Positions 37,233-46,300 of a stretch of 64,000 bases of DNA are shown one piece after another. The stretch spans positions 18,423-82,422 of the forward strand of contig JAKLFY010000021.1 of assembly GCA_022710935.1 (NCBI GenBank), in the 5' to 3' direction. Source of the stretch: Verrucomicrobiota bacterium. GTDB lineage: Bacteria > Verrucomicrobiota > Verrucomicrobiia > Limisphaerales > J093. Position 1 is the first letter of the stretch. The number at the start of each line of letters is the position of its first letter. The translations under genes and the position numbers were made by a program. Under the pieces are notes generated by a model. That model made no database searches. It saw nothing but the letters and a program-made list of their open reading frames with translations, and had not been told where the DNA came from.

Positions 37233-37945
37233 GGAGAGAAGCTGTTCCCGTGAAGGCCCCTGCATCGCCAATTGTCATTGCCATTGATGGCACCAGCGCC
37301 AGCGGCAAGAGCACCAACGCCAGGCTGGTCGCCAAGGCCCTGAACTTCGTGTACGTCGATACCGGGGCCATGTATCGCACCCTGGCCTGGTACTGCCTCA
37401 AGAAGCGGGTGGACATCCACGACGCCAAAGCAGTCGCCGACCTCTGCCGGCGTTGGAAGACCAAATTGATCTGCATCGACGGCCAGACGCGCCTCCTGGT
37501 CGACGGGTATTACCCCGAAAGCGAGATCCGAACCACCGAGACCAGTGCTGCTGTCCCTCACGTCGCTGCCGTTGCCAAAGTGCGCGCCTGGATGAAGCGC
37601 ACCCAGCGCGCCTGTCTCCAGTTCGGCAGCCTCGTCATGGAAGGCCGCGACATCGGCACAAACGTCTTTCCCGAAACCGACTACAAGTTCTACCTGGATG
37701 CCTCGCTGGAAGAGCGAACGCGCCGACGGGTGGCCGATGGGGTGCGTGAGAACCTGGCTGCCCGCGATGAGCGTGACAGCCAGCGCGCCGCCGCGCCGCT
37801 CATGATACCGCTGGGCGCGGTGATCGTGAATAACTCGGGCCAAACGCCCGAGGAAACCAGCGCTTTCATCCTGGCCGAAATCCGCCGACGCCAGCAAGCG
37901 CGGCGCGACCGGGTGGGTCCTCGTTCGAGTGCTGAGGCAACGTAA
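37229..37945 (+). CDS. cmk: Cytidylate kinase
   Basis: 238 residues. The P-loop is IAIDGTSASGKSTNARLVA, followed by VYVDTGAMYRTLAW (nucleotide-binding segment), VMEGRDIGTNVFPETDYKFYLD and REERDSQR-like ARDERDSQR. It phosphorylates CMP and dCMP. The GTG at 37229 overlaps the aroA stop; the GTG at 37250, preceded by GAGGAGAG, is an equally good start and would remove seven residues. The tyrA-aroA-cmk order is common in bacteria. Confidence 0.93.
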   Translation: MRREAVPVKAPASPIVIAIDGTSASGKSTNARLVAKALNFVYVDTGAMYRTLAWYCLKKRVDIHDAKAVADLCRRWKTKLICIDGQTRLLVDGYYPESEIRTTETSAAVPHVAAVAKVRAWMKRTQRACLQFGSLVMEGRDIGTNVFPETDYKFYLDASLEERTRRRVADGVRENLAARDERDSQRAAAPLMIPLGAVIVNNSGQTPEETSAFILAEIRRRQQARRDRVGPRSSAEAT

Positions 37946-37996
37946 ACCAGGCCCCGCTCAGCGCCGAGGCGGCTCGAGCCCGCATTCGAGTGTGCG

Positions 37997-38650
37997 ATGA
38001 ATCTGACCTACTACCTGGGGTGGCGACTGGCCCAATTGGGTTCGAAGACCTACTTCCGCGGACGCGCTTACCATGCCGAGAGGGTCCCAGCCCAGGGGCC
38101 GGTCATTCTCGCCGCCAACCATGCCTCGTATGTCGATCCCCTCCTCATCGGGGCGCCCCTCGCACGCGACATCCATTACCTGGCCCGAGCCTCTTTGTTC
38201 CGACAGCCCTTCGCCAATTGGCTGCTCCGTTCCGTCAACACGGTCCCGGTCGAGCGCGACAGCGGCGGAGGCGCCGGCCTCAAGGCCATCTTCGAGCGAT
38301 TGCGCGCCGGGGCGGGAATTCTGCTCTTTCCGGAGGGGACCCGCACCCGCGACGGACGCCTTCAACCGGCCCGCTCCGGGATCGGCCTGGTGGTGATCAA
38401 ATCCGATTGCCCCGTCGTGCCGGTCCGTGTCTTTGGCAGCTTCGAGGCCTACGGACGTCACATGCGGTTGCCCCTGCCCAAGCCGGTCGTTGTGAAGTTC
38501 GGGTCACCGCTCGATTTCACTGCGCTTCGCCTCGAGGCCCGGACCTGTTCCAAGGAACGACTCAAGGCCATCTACCAGCAGGTGGCGGACGGGATCATGC
38601 AGGCGATCGCCCGGCTCGAACCGTGCGCCGACCGCACCCGGTTCCCGTGA
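37997..38650 (+). CDS. plsC: 1-acyl-sn-glycerol-3-phosphate acyltransferase
   Basis: 217 residues. The HX4D acyltransferase motif is ILAANHASYVDPLLIG near 37-52. The phosphate-binding block is ILLFPEGTRTRDGRLQPA near 107-124, and CPVVPVRVFGS follows. It adds the second acyl chain to lysophosphatidic acid in membrane lipid synthesis. It lies 51 bp after cmk on the same strand, probably the last gene of the operon, and is the left border of the defence-like island. Confidence 0.92.
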   Translation: MNLTYYLGWRLAQLGSKTYFRGRAYHAERVPAQGPVILAANHASYVDPLLIGAPLARDIHYLARASLFRQPFANWLLRSVNTVPVERDSGGGAGLKAIFERLRAGAGILLFPEGTRTRDGRLQPARSGIGLVVIKSDCPVVPVRVFGSFEAYGRHMRLPLPKPVVVKFGSPLDFTALRLEARTCSKERLKAIYQQVADGIMQAIARLEPCADRTRFP

Positions 38651-38779
38651 GGCTGGGAGCCGGGATTCTCCTTGAATGGCATCTCTTTGACAGGCACACT
38701 GCGGCCACGTCGAAAAAGCGAATGACTGTCGGTTCTGGGCGGCCTTGCTGGGCATCAGCAACCTAGTCGTACCCACACA

Positions 38780-41700
38780 GTGACTCTCCCTCGTCCCAGC
38801 GGTGGTGAACTGTTCATCGTGGACAACAGCGACGAGTCCTGGAAAGGACTGCGCTACCTCCACGACTGGACGGAGATCGCCAGCGCCTTCGACATCGCGA
38901 CCGGCTTCTTTGAGATCGGGTCGCTTCTCGCCCTCGACGGCAAATGGCAGAAACTCGATAAGATCCGGATCTTGATGGGCGATCAGGCCACGGCGCGGAC
39001 GCGGCAGGCCATTCTCGAAGGATTACGGCAGCAGGTCTGCCAGAAACTCGACGCCAGTCTTGAGGGGGAGAAGGAAGCCAACGACTTGCTCGCCGGCGCG
39101 GCGGCGATCGTGCAGGCGATGCGGGAAGGGAAGATCCAGTGTCGGGTTTACGTCAGGCGTAAGTTCCACGCCAAAGCCTACATCACCCAGCCCCGCGTGG
39201 CCGTCATCGGCTCAGTGGCGCTCGTTGGCTCCAGCAACTTCACCGTGCCGGGCCTGACGCAGAACGTCGAACTCAACATCCAAATCCGTGCGCCCGGCGA
39301 TGTTTCGCAACTTCAGGCCTGGTACGAGCAGCACTGGCAGGAAGCGGAGGAAATCACGCCCGACGTCATCAAGGTCATTGAGCGTCACATTGCCGAATAC
39401 GCGCCGTTCGAGGTTTACGCTCGGGCGCTCCAGGGATTGTTCGAGCATCACACACCGAGCGAAGCCGAGTGGGAGAACGGCGAATCCAGAATCTATCCCG
39501 TTCTCGACCACTACCAGAAGGAGGGCTACCACTCGCTGGTCAACATCGCCCGCCAGCACAACGGCGCTTTCCTGTGCGATGGCGTCGGTTTGGGCAAGAC
39601 ATTCGTAGGCTTGATGCTGATCGAGCGGTTGGTCATGCGTGACAAGAAGCGGGTCATGTTGCTGGTTCCCAAGTCTGGCCGCGTGGCTGTGTGGGAGCGC
39701 AATATCCGACGTTACCTGCCCCATCTTCTGAACGGCTTCCTGCCCTTCAAAATCTACAACCACACCGACCTCATGCGCAGCCCCAGCGCGGGTGGCCGCG
39801 ATTTCCCCTCCGAGTTTCAGCAGATCAAGGAACAGGCGGACGTGGTGGTGATTGACGAAGCGCACCACTTTCGCAATCGCGGCCTGGCCAACGCGGAAGA
39901 TGGCACCATCCGTTCCCGCTACTGGCAGCTTTACGACATCCTCGGGAAGAAGACTCTCTTCTTGCTCACCGCCACGCCTGTCAACAATGCCCTGACAGAT
40001 TTCCAGCACCAGATTGAGCTGTTCAGCCGCGTGGACAATCCGGCGGCGTTTGCCGGTGCGCTTGGCATCCACAACCTCGCCGGCCATTTCCAACAACTCG
40101 AAAAGGCGATGAAACGCCTTGTGGCCGGGCAGGAGCATGGCGAGTTGTTCCAGGTGAATCAGGCCGAGGCCGAGAAAGTCCTGTTCGACGACAAGCTCTT
40201 CCGTGCGCTGGTCGTGCAGCGCAGTCGGGCCTACGCCCAGCAGAGCCAGATTCAGCACGGCGGCACCGAGGCTGTTTTTCCGGCCAAGGAACCGCCAAGA
40301 GTAGCGGCGTACTCAGTCAAGAAGACCTACGGCCACCTGCTGGGCAAGGTCGAAGCCGCCTTTTCCAAACCCGAGCAGCTCTTCAGCCTGGCGGTCTACT
40401 ACCCGTTGGCGAAATGGAAAGGCGACCCGGCAGCCCTGAATGTCTTCGATGAGAATCGGCAGAAGCAGGTTGTTCGCCTCATCCGCATCCAGTTCCTGAA
40501 ACGCTTCGAGAGTTCCATTTACGCGTTCGAGACCTCCTGCCAGAACCTGCTCCTCAAGTTGCTGGCGTTCTTGCGAAAGAACTCGACGGCGCAGTCCGAA
40601 ACGAAACGCCTCCAGCGTTGGGAGGCCCAGAACGCCGAACTGCTCGAGCATGTCAAACAGCGGCGCGCCGAGTTCCAGGAGGAAGACGAGAGCGAGGAAG
40701 TCGATGCGTCAGAACTCGGCGACGAGTTCCTCGATGACTTCGAGGTTCTTGACCGGAACAACTATGACCTGCCGGAAATCTTCGACGAAACCTACGCGGA
40801 CCTGGAACAGTTGGTGGACTTCCTGGAAGAACTCAAGCTCTTCAACGCGAGCCACGACAACAAATTGCAGTCCCTCATCAAACTTCTGAAGTCGGACGCG
40901 GTTCTGAAGAGGCACAAGGTCCTCATCTTCTCCGAGTTCATGACCACCGCCCGCTACTTGCGGCGCGAATTGCAGGGCGCGGGCATCGAAGGCGTGGACG
41001 AGATCGACAGTGGCAGCAAGACCGACCGTGGGGATGCCATCCAGCGGTTCGCGCCGTATTACAACGGCACGACGAGCGCCGAACTGGCCGCCGCGGGCCA
41101 GAAGGAAACCCGCATCCTCATTTCGACGGACGTGCTTTCCGAGGGCTTGAACCTCCAGGATGCCACGCGCCTCATCAATTACGACCTCCACTGGAATCCC
41201 GTCCGCCTCATGCAGCGTATTGGCCGCGTGGATCGCCGGTTGAATCCGGAGATTGAAACCAAGATCGTTGCGGACCACCCGGACCATGCGCCCCTGCGCG
41301 GCAAGGTTGTTTATTGGAATTTTCTCCCCCCCGACGAACTCGACGATCTTCTCCGGCTTTACCACCGGGTGTCGAGCAAGACACTGCGCATTTCCAAGGT
41401 CTTCGGCATCGAAGGCAGGAAGCTTCTCAAACCGGAGGATGATTACGAGGCCCTGCGCGATTTCACCCATGCCTATCAGGGCGCGCTCACGCCGCTCGAG
41501 CAGATGCACCTCGAGTTCCAGAAACTGCTCGCCGAGAATCCCGGTCTGCAACAGCGCCTCGACCAGTTGCCCGGCCGCGTCTTCAGCGGCAAGGAACACG
41601 CGAAGCCGGGCGCGAAGGCCCTCTTCCTGTGCTACGCCCTGCCCGCTGAAGACAAAGCGCTGGGTAGCGCCACGGCTGCCCCTGCCACCGGCGGGGGAGC

Positions 41701-41980
41701 ACGCCAGGGTGAGGAGGCAGCCACTTGGACCACCGAAGCAGGCAAGGCCGGCTGGTACCTGTACGACCTCGCCTCCGGCAAGATCCTGGAGCAGCCGGAG
41801 GAAATCGTCGCGTTCATCCGCAGCACGCCGGAAACGCCCCGGCGCGTGGCCTTGTCACAGGCCGAGCTCCATGAGGTGCGGCTGAAGGTCGAGAAGCACA
41901 TTAAGAATACTTACCTCAAGCAGGTCCAGGCGCCGGTGGGCGTGAGTCCCGTGCTGCAATGCTGGATGGAATTGAACTGA
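38780..41980 (+). CDS. PLD-nuclease/SNF2 helicase fusion, defence-type
   Basis: 1066 residues from GTG. An N-terminal phospholipase-D-like nuclease region has VRRKFHAKAYI (HxK) near 126 and LVGSSNFTVPGL near 148-160. A SNF2-type SF2 translocase follows: LCDGVGLGKTFVGLML (Walker A) near 266-281, VVVIDEAHHFRNR (DEAH) near 355-367, LLTATPVNNALTDF near 396-409, ILISTDVLSEGLNLQDA near 780-796 and RLMQRIGRVDRRLNPE near 810-825. An acidic coil (EEDESEEVDASELGDEFLDD) lies between. The fusion suits DNA translocation with cleavage, as in restriction-like defence. It is first in a six-gene island, 26 bp before the ATPase gene. DISARM DrmD is an SNF2 helicase, but the DISARM core genes are not here. Confidence 0.82.
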   Translation: MTLPRPSGGELFIVDNSDESWKGLRYLHDWTEIASAFDIATGFFEIGSLLALDGKWQKLDKIRILMGDQATARTRQAILEGLRQQVCQKLDASLEGEKEANDLLAGAAAIVQAMREGKIQCRVYVRRKFHAKAYITQPRVAVIGSVALVGSSNFTVPGLTQNVELNIQIRAPGDVSQLQAWYEQHWQEAEEITPDVIKVIERHIAEYAPFEVYARALQGLFEHHTPSEAEWENGESRIYPVLDHYQKEGYHSLVNIARQHNGAFLCDGVGLGKTFVGLMLIERLVMRDKKRVMLLVPKSGRVAVWERNIRRYLPHLLNGFLPFKIYNHTDLMRSPSAGGRDFPSEFQQIKEQADVVVIDEAHHFRNRGLANAEDGTIRSRYWQLYDILGKKTLFLLTATPVNNALTDFQHQIELFSRVDNPAAFAGALGIHNLAGHFQQLEKAMKRLVAGQEHGELFQVNQAEAEKVLFDDKLFRALVVQRSRAYAQQSQIQHGGTEAVFPAKEPPRVAAYSVKKTYGHLLGKVEAAFSKPEQLFSLAVYYPLAKWKGDPAALNVFDENRQKQVVRLIRIQFLKRFESSIYAFETSCQNLLLKLLAFLRKNSTAQSETKRLQRWEAQNAELLEHVKQRRAEFQEEDESEEVDASELGDEFLDDFEVLDRNNYDLPEIFDETYADLEQLVDFLEELKLFNASHDNKLQSLIKLLKSDAVLKRHKVLIFSEFMTTARYLRRELQGAGIEGVDEIDSGSKTDRGDAIQRFAPYYNGTTSAELAAAGQKETRILISTDVLSEGLNLQDATRLINYDLHWNPVRLMQRIGRVDRRLNPEIETKIVADHPDHAPLRGKVVYWNFLPPDELDDLLRLYHRVSSKTLRISKVFGIEGRKLLKPEDDYEALRDFTHAYQGALTPLEQMHLEFQKLLAENPGLQQRLDQLPGRVFSGKEHAKPGAKALFLCYALPAEDKALGSATAAPATGGGARQGEEAATWTTEAGKAGWYLYDLASGKILEQPEEIVAFIRSTPETPRRVALSQAELHEVRLKVEKHIKNTYLKQVQAPVGVSPVLQCWMELN
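41671..41720 (+). repeat. In-frame GC-rich repeat insert in the helicase gene
   Basis: The bases CCACCGGCGGGGGAG, then CACGCCAGGGTGAGG, encode a low-complexity Ala/Gly patch (TAAPATGGGARQGEEAA) inside the C-terminal domain. A related sequence sits in frame in the methyltransferase gene at 44846-44912. Confidence 0.45.
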
Positions 41981-42005
41981 CTGCCCGCCTTCGCGACGAT
42001 ATAAA

Positions 42006-43256
42006 GTGCCCATGCGCTCTGACTTCGTGCCTATCAAAAGACTTTGGCTCAAGCGGTTTCGCAGCATCCTCGCGGCACGCCTCGGGTTCGAGAACCCCCT
42101 GTTCCTGGTCGGCAAGAACGGCGCCGGCAAGAGCAATGTTCTCAAGGCGCTCGAGTTCCTCAGTGAATGCATGACCACGCCGCTCGGTGCGGTCTTCAAC
42201 AACCAAGGCGGCATTGAAGCCGTCCGCCACCGTTCCGGCACGCAGAGCCGCCCGCCGAACATGGCCGTGCGCGTGGATTTCGATTTCCGCAACGGCGGAC
42301 GATCCGCGGGATGGTATGCCTTCGAGATTCGCGCCAAGGAAGGCTACGAGTTCGACGTGGTGCGCGAGAAATGCGTGGTGCAGACGGGTGGCCAATTGAG
42401 TTGGTTCGATCGTTCTCACGGTTCGCTCACAAGCAGTGTGCCCAGCATCGAGCCGGCCGTGGATCCGCAGGCACTGCTCCTGCCCCTGATGGGCGGCACG
42501 GCTCAATTCGCGCCAGTGACGAGGGGCTTGAGCGGCATCCGGGTGTTTTCCATCCAGCCCAAGGCGATTCTCGAACTCCAAGACCCGGATTCCGGCTCCA
42601 TCCTCAAAGCCGACGGCAGCAATCTGGCCAGTGTCTTGAAGTCGCTGTGGAAGGACGAGGGGAAGATGGAGCGCCTGTGTGAGTTGTTGCGCACCGTGGT
42701 GCCAGGGACAGCGACCGTTCGCCCCATCAAGCACGGCAAGAAGCTCTCTTTGGAGTTCCGTCAGGAGTGGAGCGAGAACGGCGGGCCGCGAAGCAAATCG
42801 CGCAGAGCCGCCAGCAAACGCACCGTGGCCCATGAGGCCTTCTCGATGTCCGACGGCACCCTGCGCACCCTGGGCATCCTCACGGCCTTCCTCCAGCCCA
42901 ACCGTCCCACACTCGTCGGCTTGGAGGAGCCGGAGTCCACCATCCACCCGGAGGCGCTCTCGTCCATTCTGGAAATGATCCGGTCCTTCTCGCGCGACAC
43001 CCAAGTGCTCGTCACGACCCACAGCCCTGAGTTGCTTGACGCCAAGTGGATTGAACCGGAGAACCTTCGTGTCGTTTCCTGGGACAAGGGCGTGACGCAG
43101 GTTCTGCCCTTGGGCGAGGCCTCCGTGGCCACCTTGCGGGACCATCTGATGGGCGCCGGGGAACTGCTCCGATCCAACGCGCTGCATCCGGTGGACTTCT
43201 TTGCCGACGCACAGGATCCGAACCAGATGGAGCTGTTCGCCGACGCAACGCCATGA
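42006..43256 (+). CDS. OLD-like AAA ATPase (RecF/AAA_21 type)
   Basis: 416 residues from GTG, or 414 from ATG 42012. Walker A is FLVGKNGAGKSNVLKALEFL near 34-53. The ABC-type signature region is MSDGTLRTLGILTAF near 282-296. Walker B is LVGLEEPESTIHPEAL near 304-319, and the His switch is VTTHSPELLDAKW near 337-349. These SMC-like ATPases occur in OLD, Gabija, PARIS and retron-type defence, where a TOPRIM or other effector is encoded next to them. Here the next frame, overlapping by ATGA, is a truncated DUF4276 gene, so the ATPase may have lost its original effector or may serve the surrounding operon. Confidence 0.85.
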   Translation: MPMRSDFVPIKRLWLKRFRSILAARLGFENPLFLVGKNGAGKSNVLKALEFLSECMTTPLGAVFNNQGGIEAVRHRSGTQSRPPNMAVRVDFDFRNGGRSAGWYAFEIRAKEGYEFDVVREKCVVQTGGQLSWFDRSHGSLTSSVPSIEPAVDPQALLLPLMGGTAQFAPVTRGLSGIRVFSIQPKAILELQDPDSGSILKADGSNLASVLKSLWKDEGKMERLCELLRTVVPGTATVRPIKHGKKLSLEFRQEWSENGGPRSKSRRAASKRTVAHEAFSMSDGTLRTLGILTAFLQPNRPTLVGLEEPESTIHPEALSSILEMIRSFSRDTQVLVTTHSPELLDAKWIEPENLRVVSWDKGVTQVLPLGEASVATLRDHLMGAGELLRSNALHPVDFFADAQDPNQMELFADATP

Positions 43257-43396
43257 TTCAGCCGATCGTCGAAGGTGTCGGCGAAGTGGAAGCGGTGCCC
43301 GTGCTGCTTCGGCGGTTGAAGGAGTATCGTCTCCTGCTCTTGGCGCTCGGCTTCGCGCCTGCCCACTGGCCGGCAATAGGACCAGAAGCTCCGTGA
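43253..43396 (+). pseudogene. Truncated DUF4276 (TOPRIM-like) remnant
   Basis: The frame reads MIQPIVEGVGEVEAVPVLLR and then RLKEYR before losing similarity and stopping after 47 codons. That opening is the hallmark first strand of DUF4276 proteins (IVEGxGEVxAVPVLLRR), which are normally about 200 residues and are the usual partner of this ATPase type. The ATG overlaps the ATPase stop (ATGA). No other frame carries the missing part before the methyltransferase starts at 43400, so it was deleted rather than frameshifted. Confidence 0.7.
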
Positions 43397-43399
43397 CCT

Positions 43400-46300
43400 A
43401 TGGCTCCCCGCGACCGTCTCCGTTCACTCAGCAACTTCGCCGACCTCATTCGCTACCTTGAGGAGGAACTCGCCTGGCCGCTCCAGCAGTACGGCTTCGA
43501 TGAACTCACGTTCGCCTACGAAGCCGACGAACTCGGCTTGCGGGAAGAGGATGCGGCCAAGGTCAGGAAGATCCACCAACTCCGCCCCCTCGCCTCGGGT
43601 CAGCCGTGGGGCATCTTCTTCATCGAGTTCGAGAAGAAGCGCCTGCCCGTCGTGGTCCTTCGCCGAATCCTCAGCATGCTCGTCGTCAAGAAACGCGCCT
43701 CGGCGAACAAATCCGAGCGCGCTGCATGGCAACCCGAGGACCTGCTGTTCGTTTCCGCTCTCGGCGACGAGACCACGGACCAGCGTGAAATCGCCTTCGC
43801 CCATTTCCATCAGGAATCCGGCGACCTCCCCACGCTCCGCGTGCTCGGCTGGGACGGCGGCGACACCCCGCTCAAGCTCGAGCACGTGGACGCCACTCTG
43901 CATGACAAACTCCGCTGGCCGGCGGACCCGCGCGACCTCTCCACGTGGCGTGCCCAATGGACCCGCGCCTTCCGCCATCGGGTCGGCCACGTCATTCGCA
44001 CCGCCGACGGCCTGGCTGAACGCCTCGCGGCCCTGGCACGAGGCATCTGCGCCGCCGCGCAGACCATGATGGCGCACGAGACCGAGCGCGGCGCCCTCAC
44101 CAAACTCTACAAAGCCTTCCAGACCGCCCTCATTCACGACCTCACCCCCGAGAGCTTCGCCGACACCTACGCGCAGACCATCACCTACGGTCTCCTCACC
44201 GCCGCCATCTCACGGACCGAGATGAGCGCGGGCACCGCAGGCACCTTCGTCCGGGCGGAGGACGTTTCGGACATCGTGCCGGTCACGAACCCGTTCCTGA
44301 AGGAAATGCTCCAGACCTTCCTCAAGGCGGGCGGGCGCAAGGGCGGGATTGATTTCGATGAACTGGGCATTCAGGACGTTGTCGAACTCCTGCGCGGCGA
44401 CGAGACGGACCTGCCTGCCATTCTGCGCGATTTCGGCAACAAGAACCCCGATGAAGATCCGGTCATCCACTTCTACGAGCACTTTCTCTCCGCCTACAAC
44501 AAGAAACTCAAGGTGCAGCGCGGCGTCTTCTACACGCCGCCGCCAGTCGTCTCCTACATCGTCCGCAGCGTTCACGAACTCCTCCAAACCGAGTTCGGCC
44601 TCGCCGATGGCCTCGCCTCCACGGTGACGTGGGGAGAGATGGTCAAACGGAATCCCGAACTTAAACTCCCGCCGCTGACGGACGAGCCGGATGAAAAGCG
44701 CGCGATTGACCCGGGCGAGTTCTTCGTTCAGATCCTCGACATCGCCACCGGCACAGCCACCTTCGTCGTCGAGGTGATTGATGTGGTCCACCGCCACCTA
44801 AAGGCTCAGTGGGACATGGGCGGCCTCGCCGCCATGCCGCGTATTCCCTCGCCCGCGGGGGCGGGAGAGGGTGGCGCGCCAGCGCCGGGTGAGGGTCCTG
44901 GGTCCCAGCCCTCAACCTTCAACCACTATTGGAACGTCTACGTCCCCGTCTGCCTGCTGCCACGCCTTTACGGTTTCGAGTTGATGATGGCGCCCTACGC
45001 CATCGCCCACATGAAGGTCGGTCTCAAACTCTACGAGACCGGCTACCGGTTCGGCAGCGCCGAGCGCGTCCGCATCTACCTCACGAACACGCTCGAACCC
45101 AAAGTCAGGCAACTGCCGCAGATTGGTTTCGACGCGCTCGCTCACGAGGCCGCCGCTGTCAACGAAATCAAATGGTACAAGCGATTCACCGTCGTTGTCG
45201 GGAACCCGCCATATGCTGGAATCTCCTCGAACATGACTGACTACGCACAGCGGATCGTGGATGCCTACAAGACCGTGGACGGCTCCGCGTTGAAGGAACG
45301 AAAGCTCTGGCTGCAGGACGACTACGTAAAGTTCATCCGCAAGGCGCAGACAACCGTCGAGAGCGCCCGAGTCGGAATCCTCGGCTGCATCACGAACCAC
45401 GGCTATCTCGACAATCCAACCTTTCGGGGGATGCGCCAAAGTCTCATGGCTACATTCCCGCAGCTTCGCCTGCTTGACCTCCACGGGAACTCCAACAAGA
45501 AGGAGCAGTGCCCTGACGGTTCGGAGGACAAGAATGTCTTCGACATTCGCCAGGGCGTGGCCATCTGCCTTGCCACGCGAGGCGGAGCATCCGCCGCCGT
45601 TGCACACGCCAATGTGTGGGGATCACGGCAGGCGAAATACGCTTGGCTCGCGACGCACCGCTTGAGCGACACGGTTTTCTCGCAACTAATCCCGGACTCT
45701 CCCTTCTACTTCTTCGAGCCACAAGTCACGGACTGGCGAGCGGAGTATGACGCCGGCTGGAAGACAACAGACATTTTCACAACTCACGGCGTTGGTGTGG
45801 TCATGGCGCGGGATTCGATGACCGTCGATTTCAGCGCAATGGTTCTGTGGGAACGCGTGATTGACTTTGCGTCTCTTCCTGCTGAAAAGGCGCGGGCGAA
45901 GTATGAACTTGGCGACGACGCGAGGGATTGGAGGGTCGAGACGGCACAGGCGGACATTCAGGCCAGTGGTCCGAATGAGCAGAGGATTTGTGCCATCTTG
46001 TATCGGCCGTTTGATATTCGCTTCACGTATTACACCGGGAACTCGCGTGGTTTTTACGCTTCACCGTGCCGCAAGGTGATGAGCAACATGCTCGCTGGAA
46101 ACAATCGCGGGCTTGCTCTTTCTCGGAGCGTAGAGATTGGCCAATTTGACCATGTTTTTTGTACGAAGGGCATTATCGGGCACCACTCTGTTTCACTGAA
46201 GGAAGTGAATTACCTCTTTCCCTTGTGGTTGGAACCGGCGGAGGACGCGCCCGAAGGTCTGTTGATGGAGGATGCCCAGAGACAGCCCAACCTTGCACCA

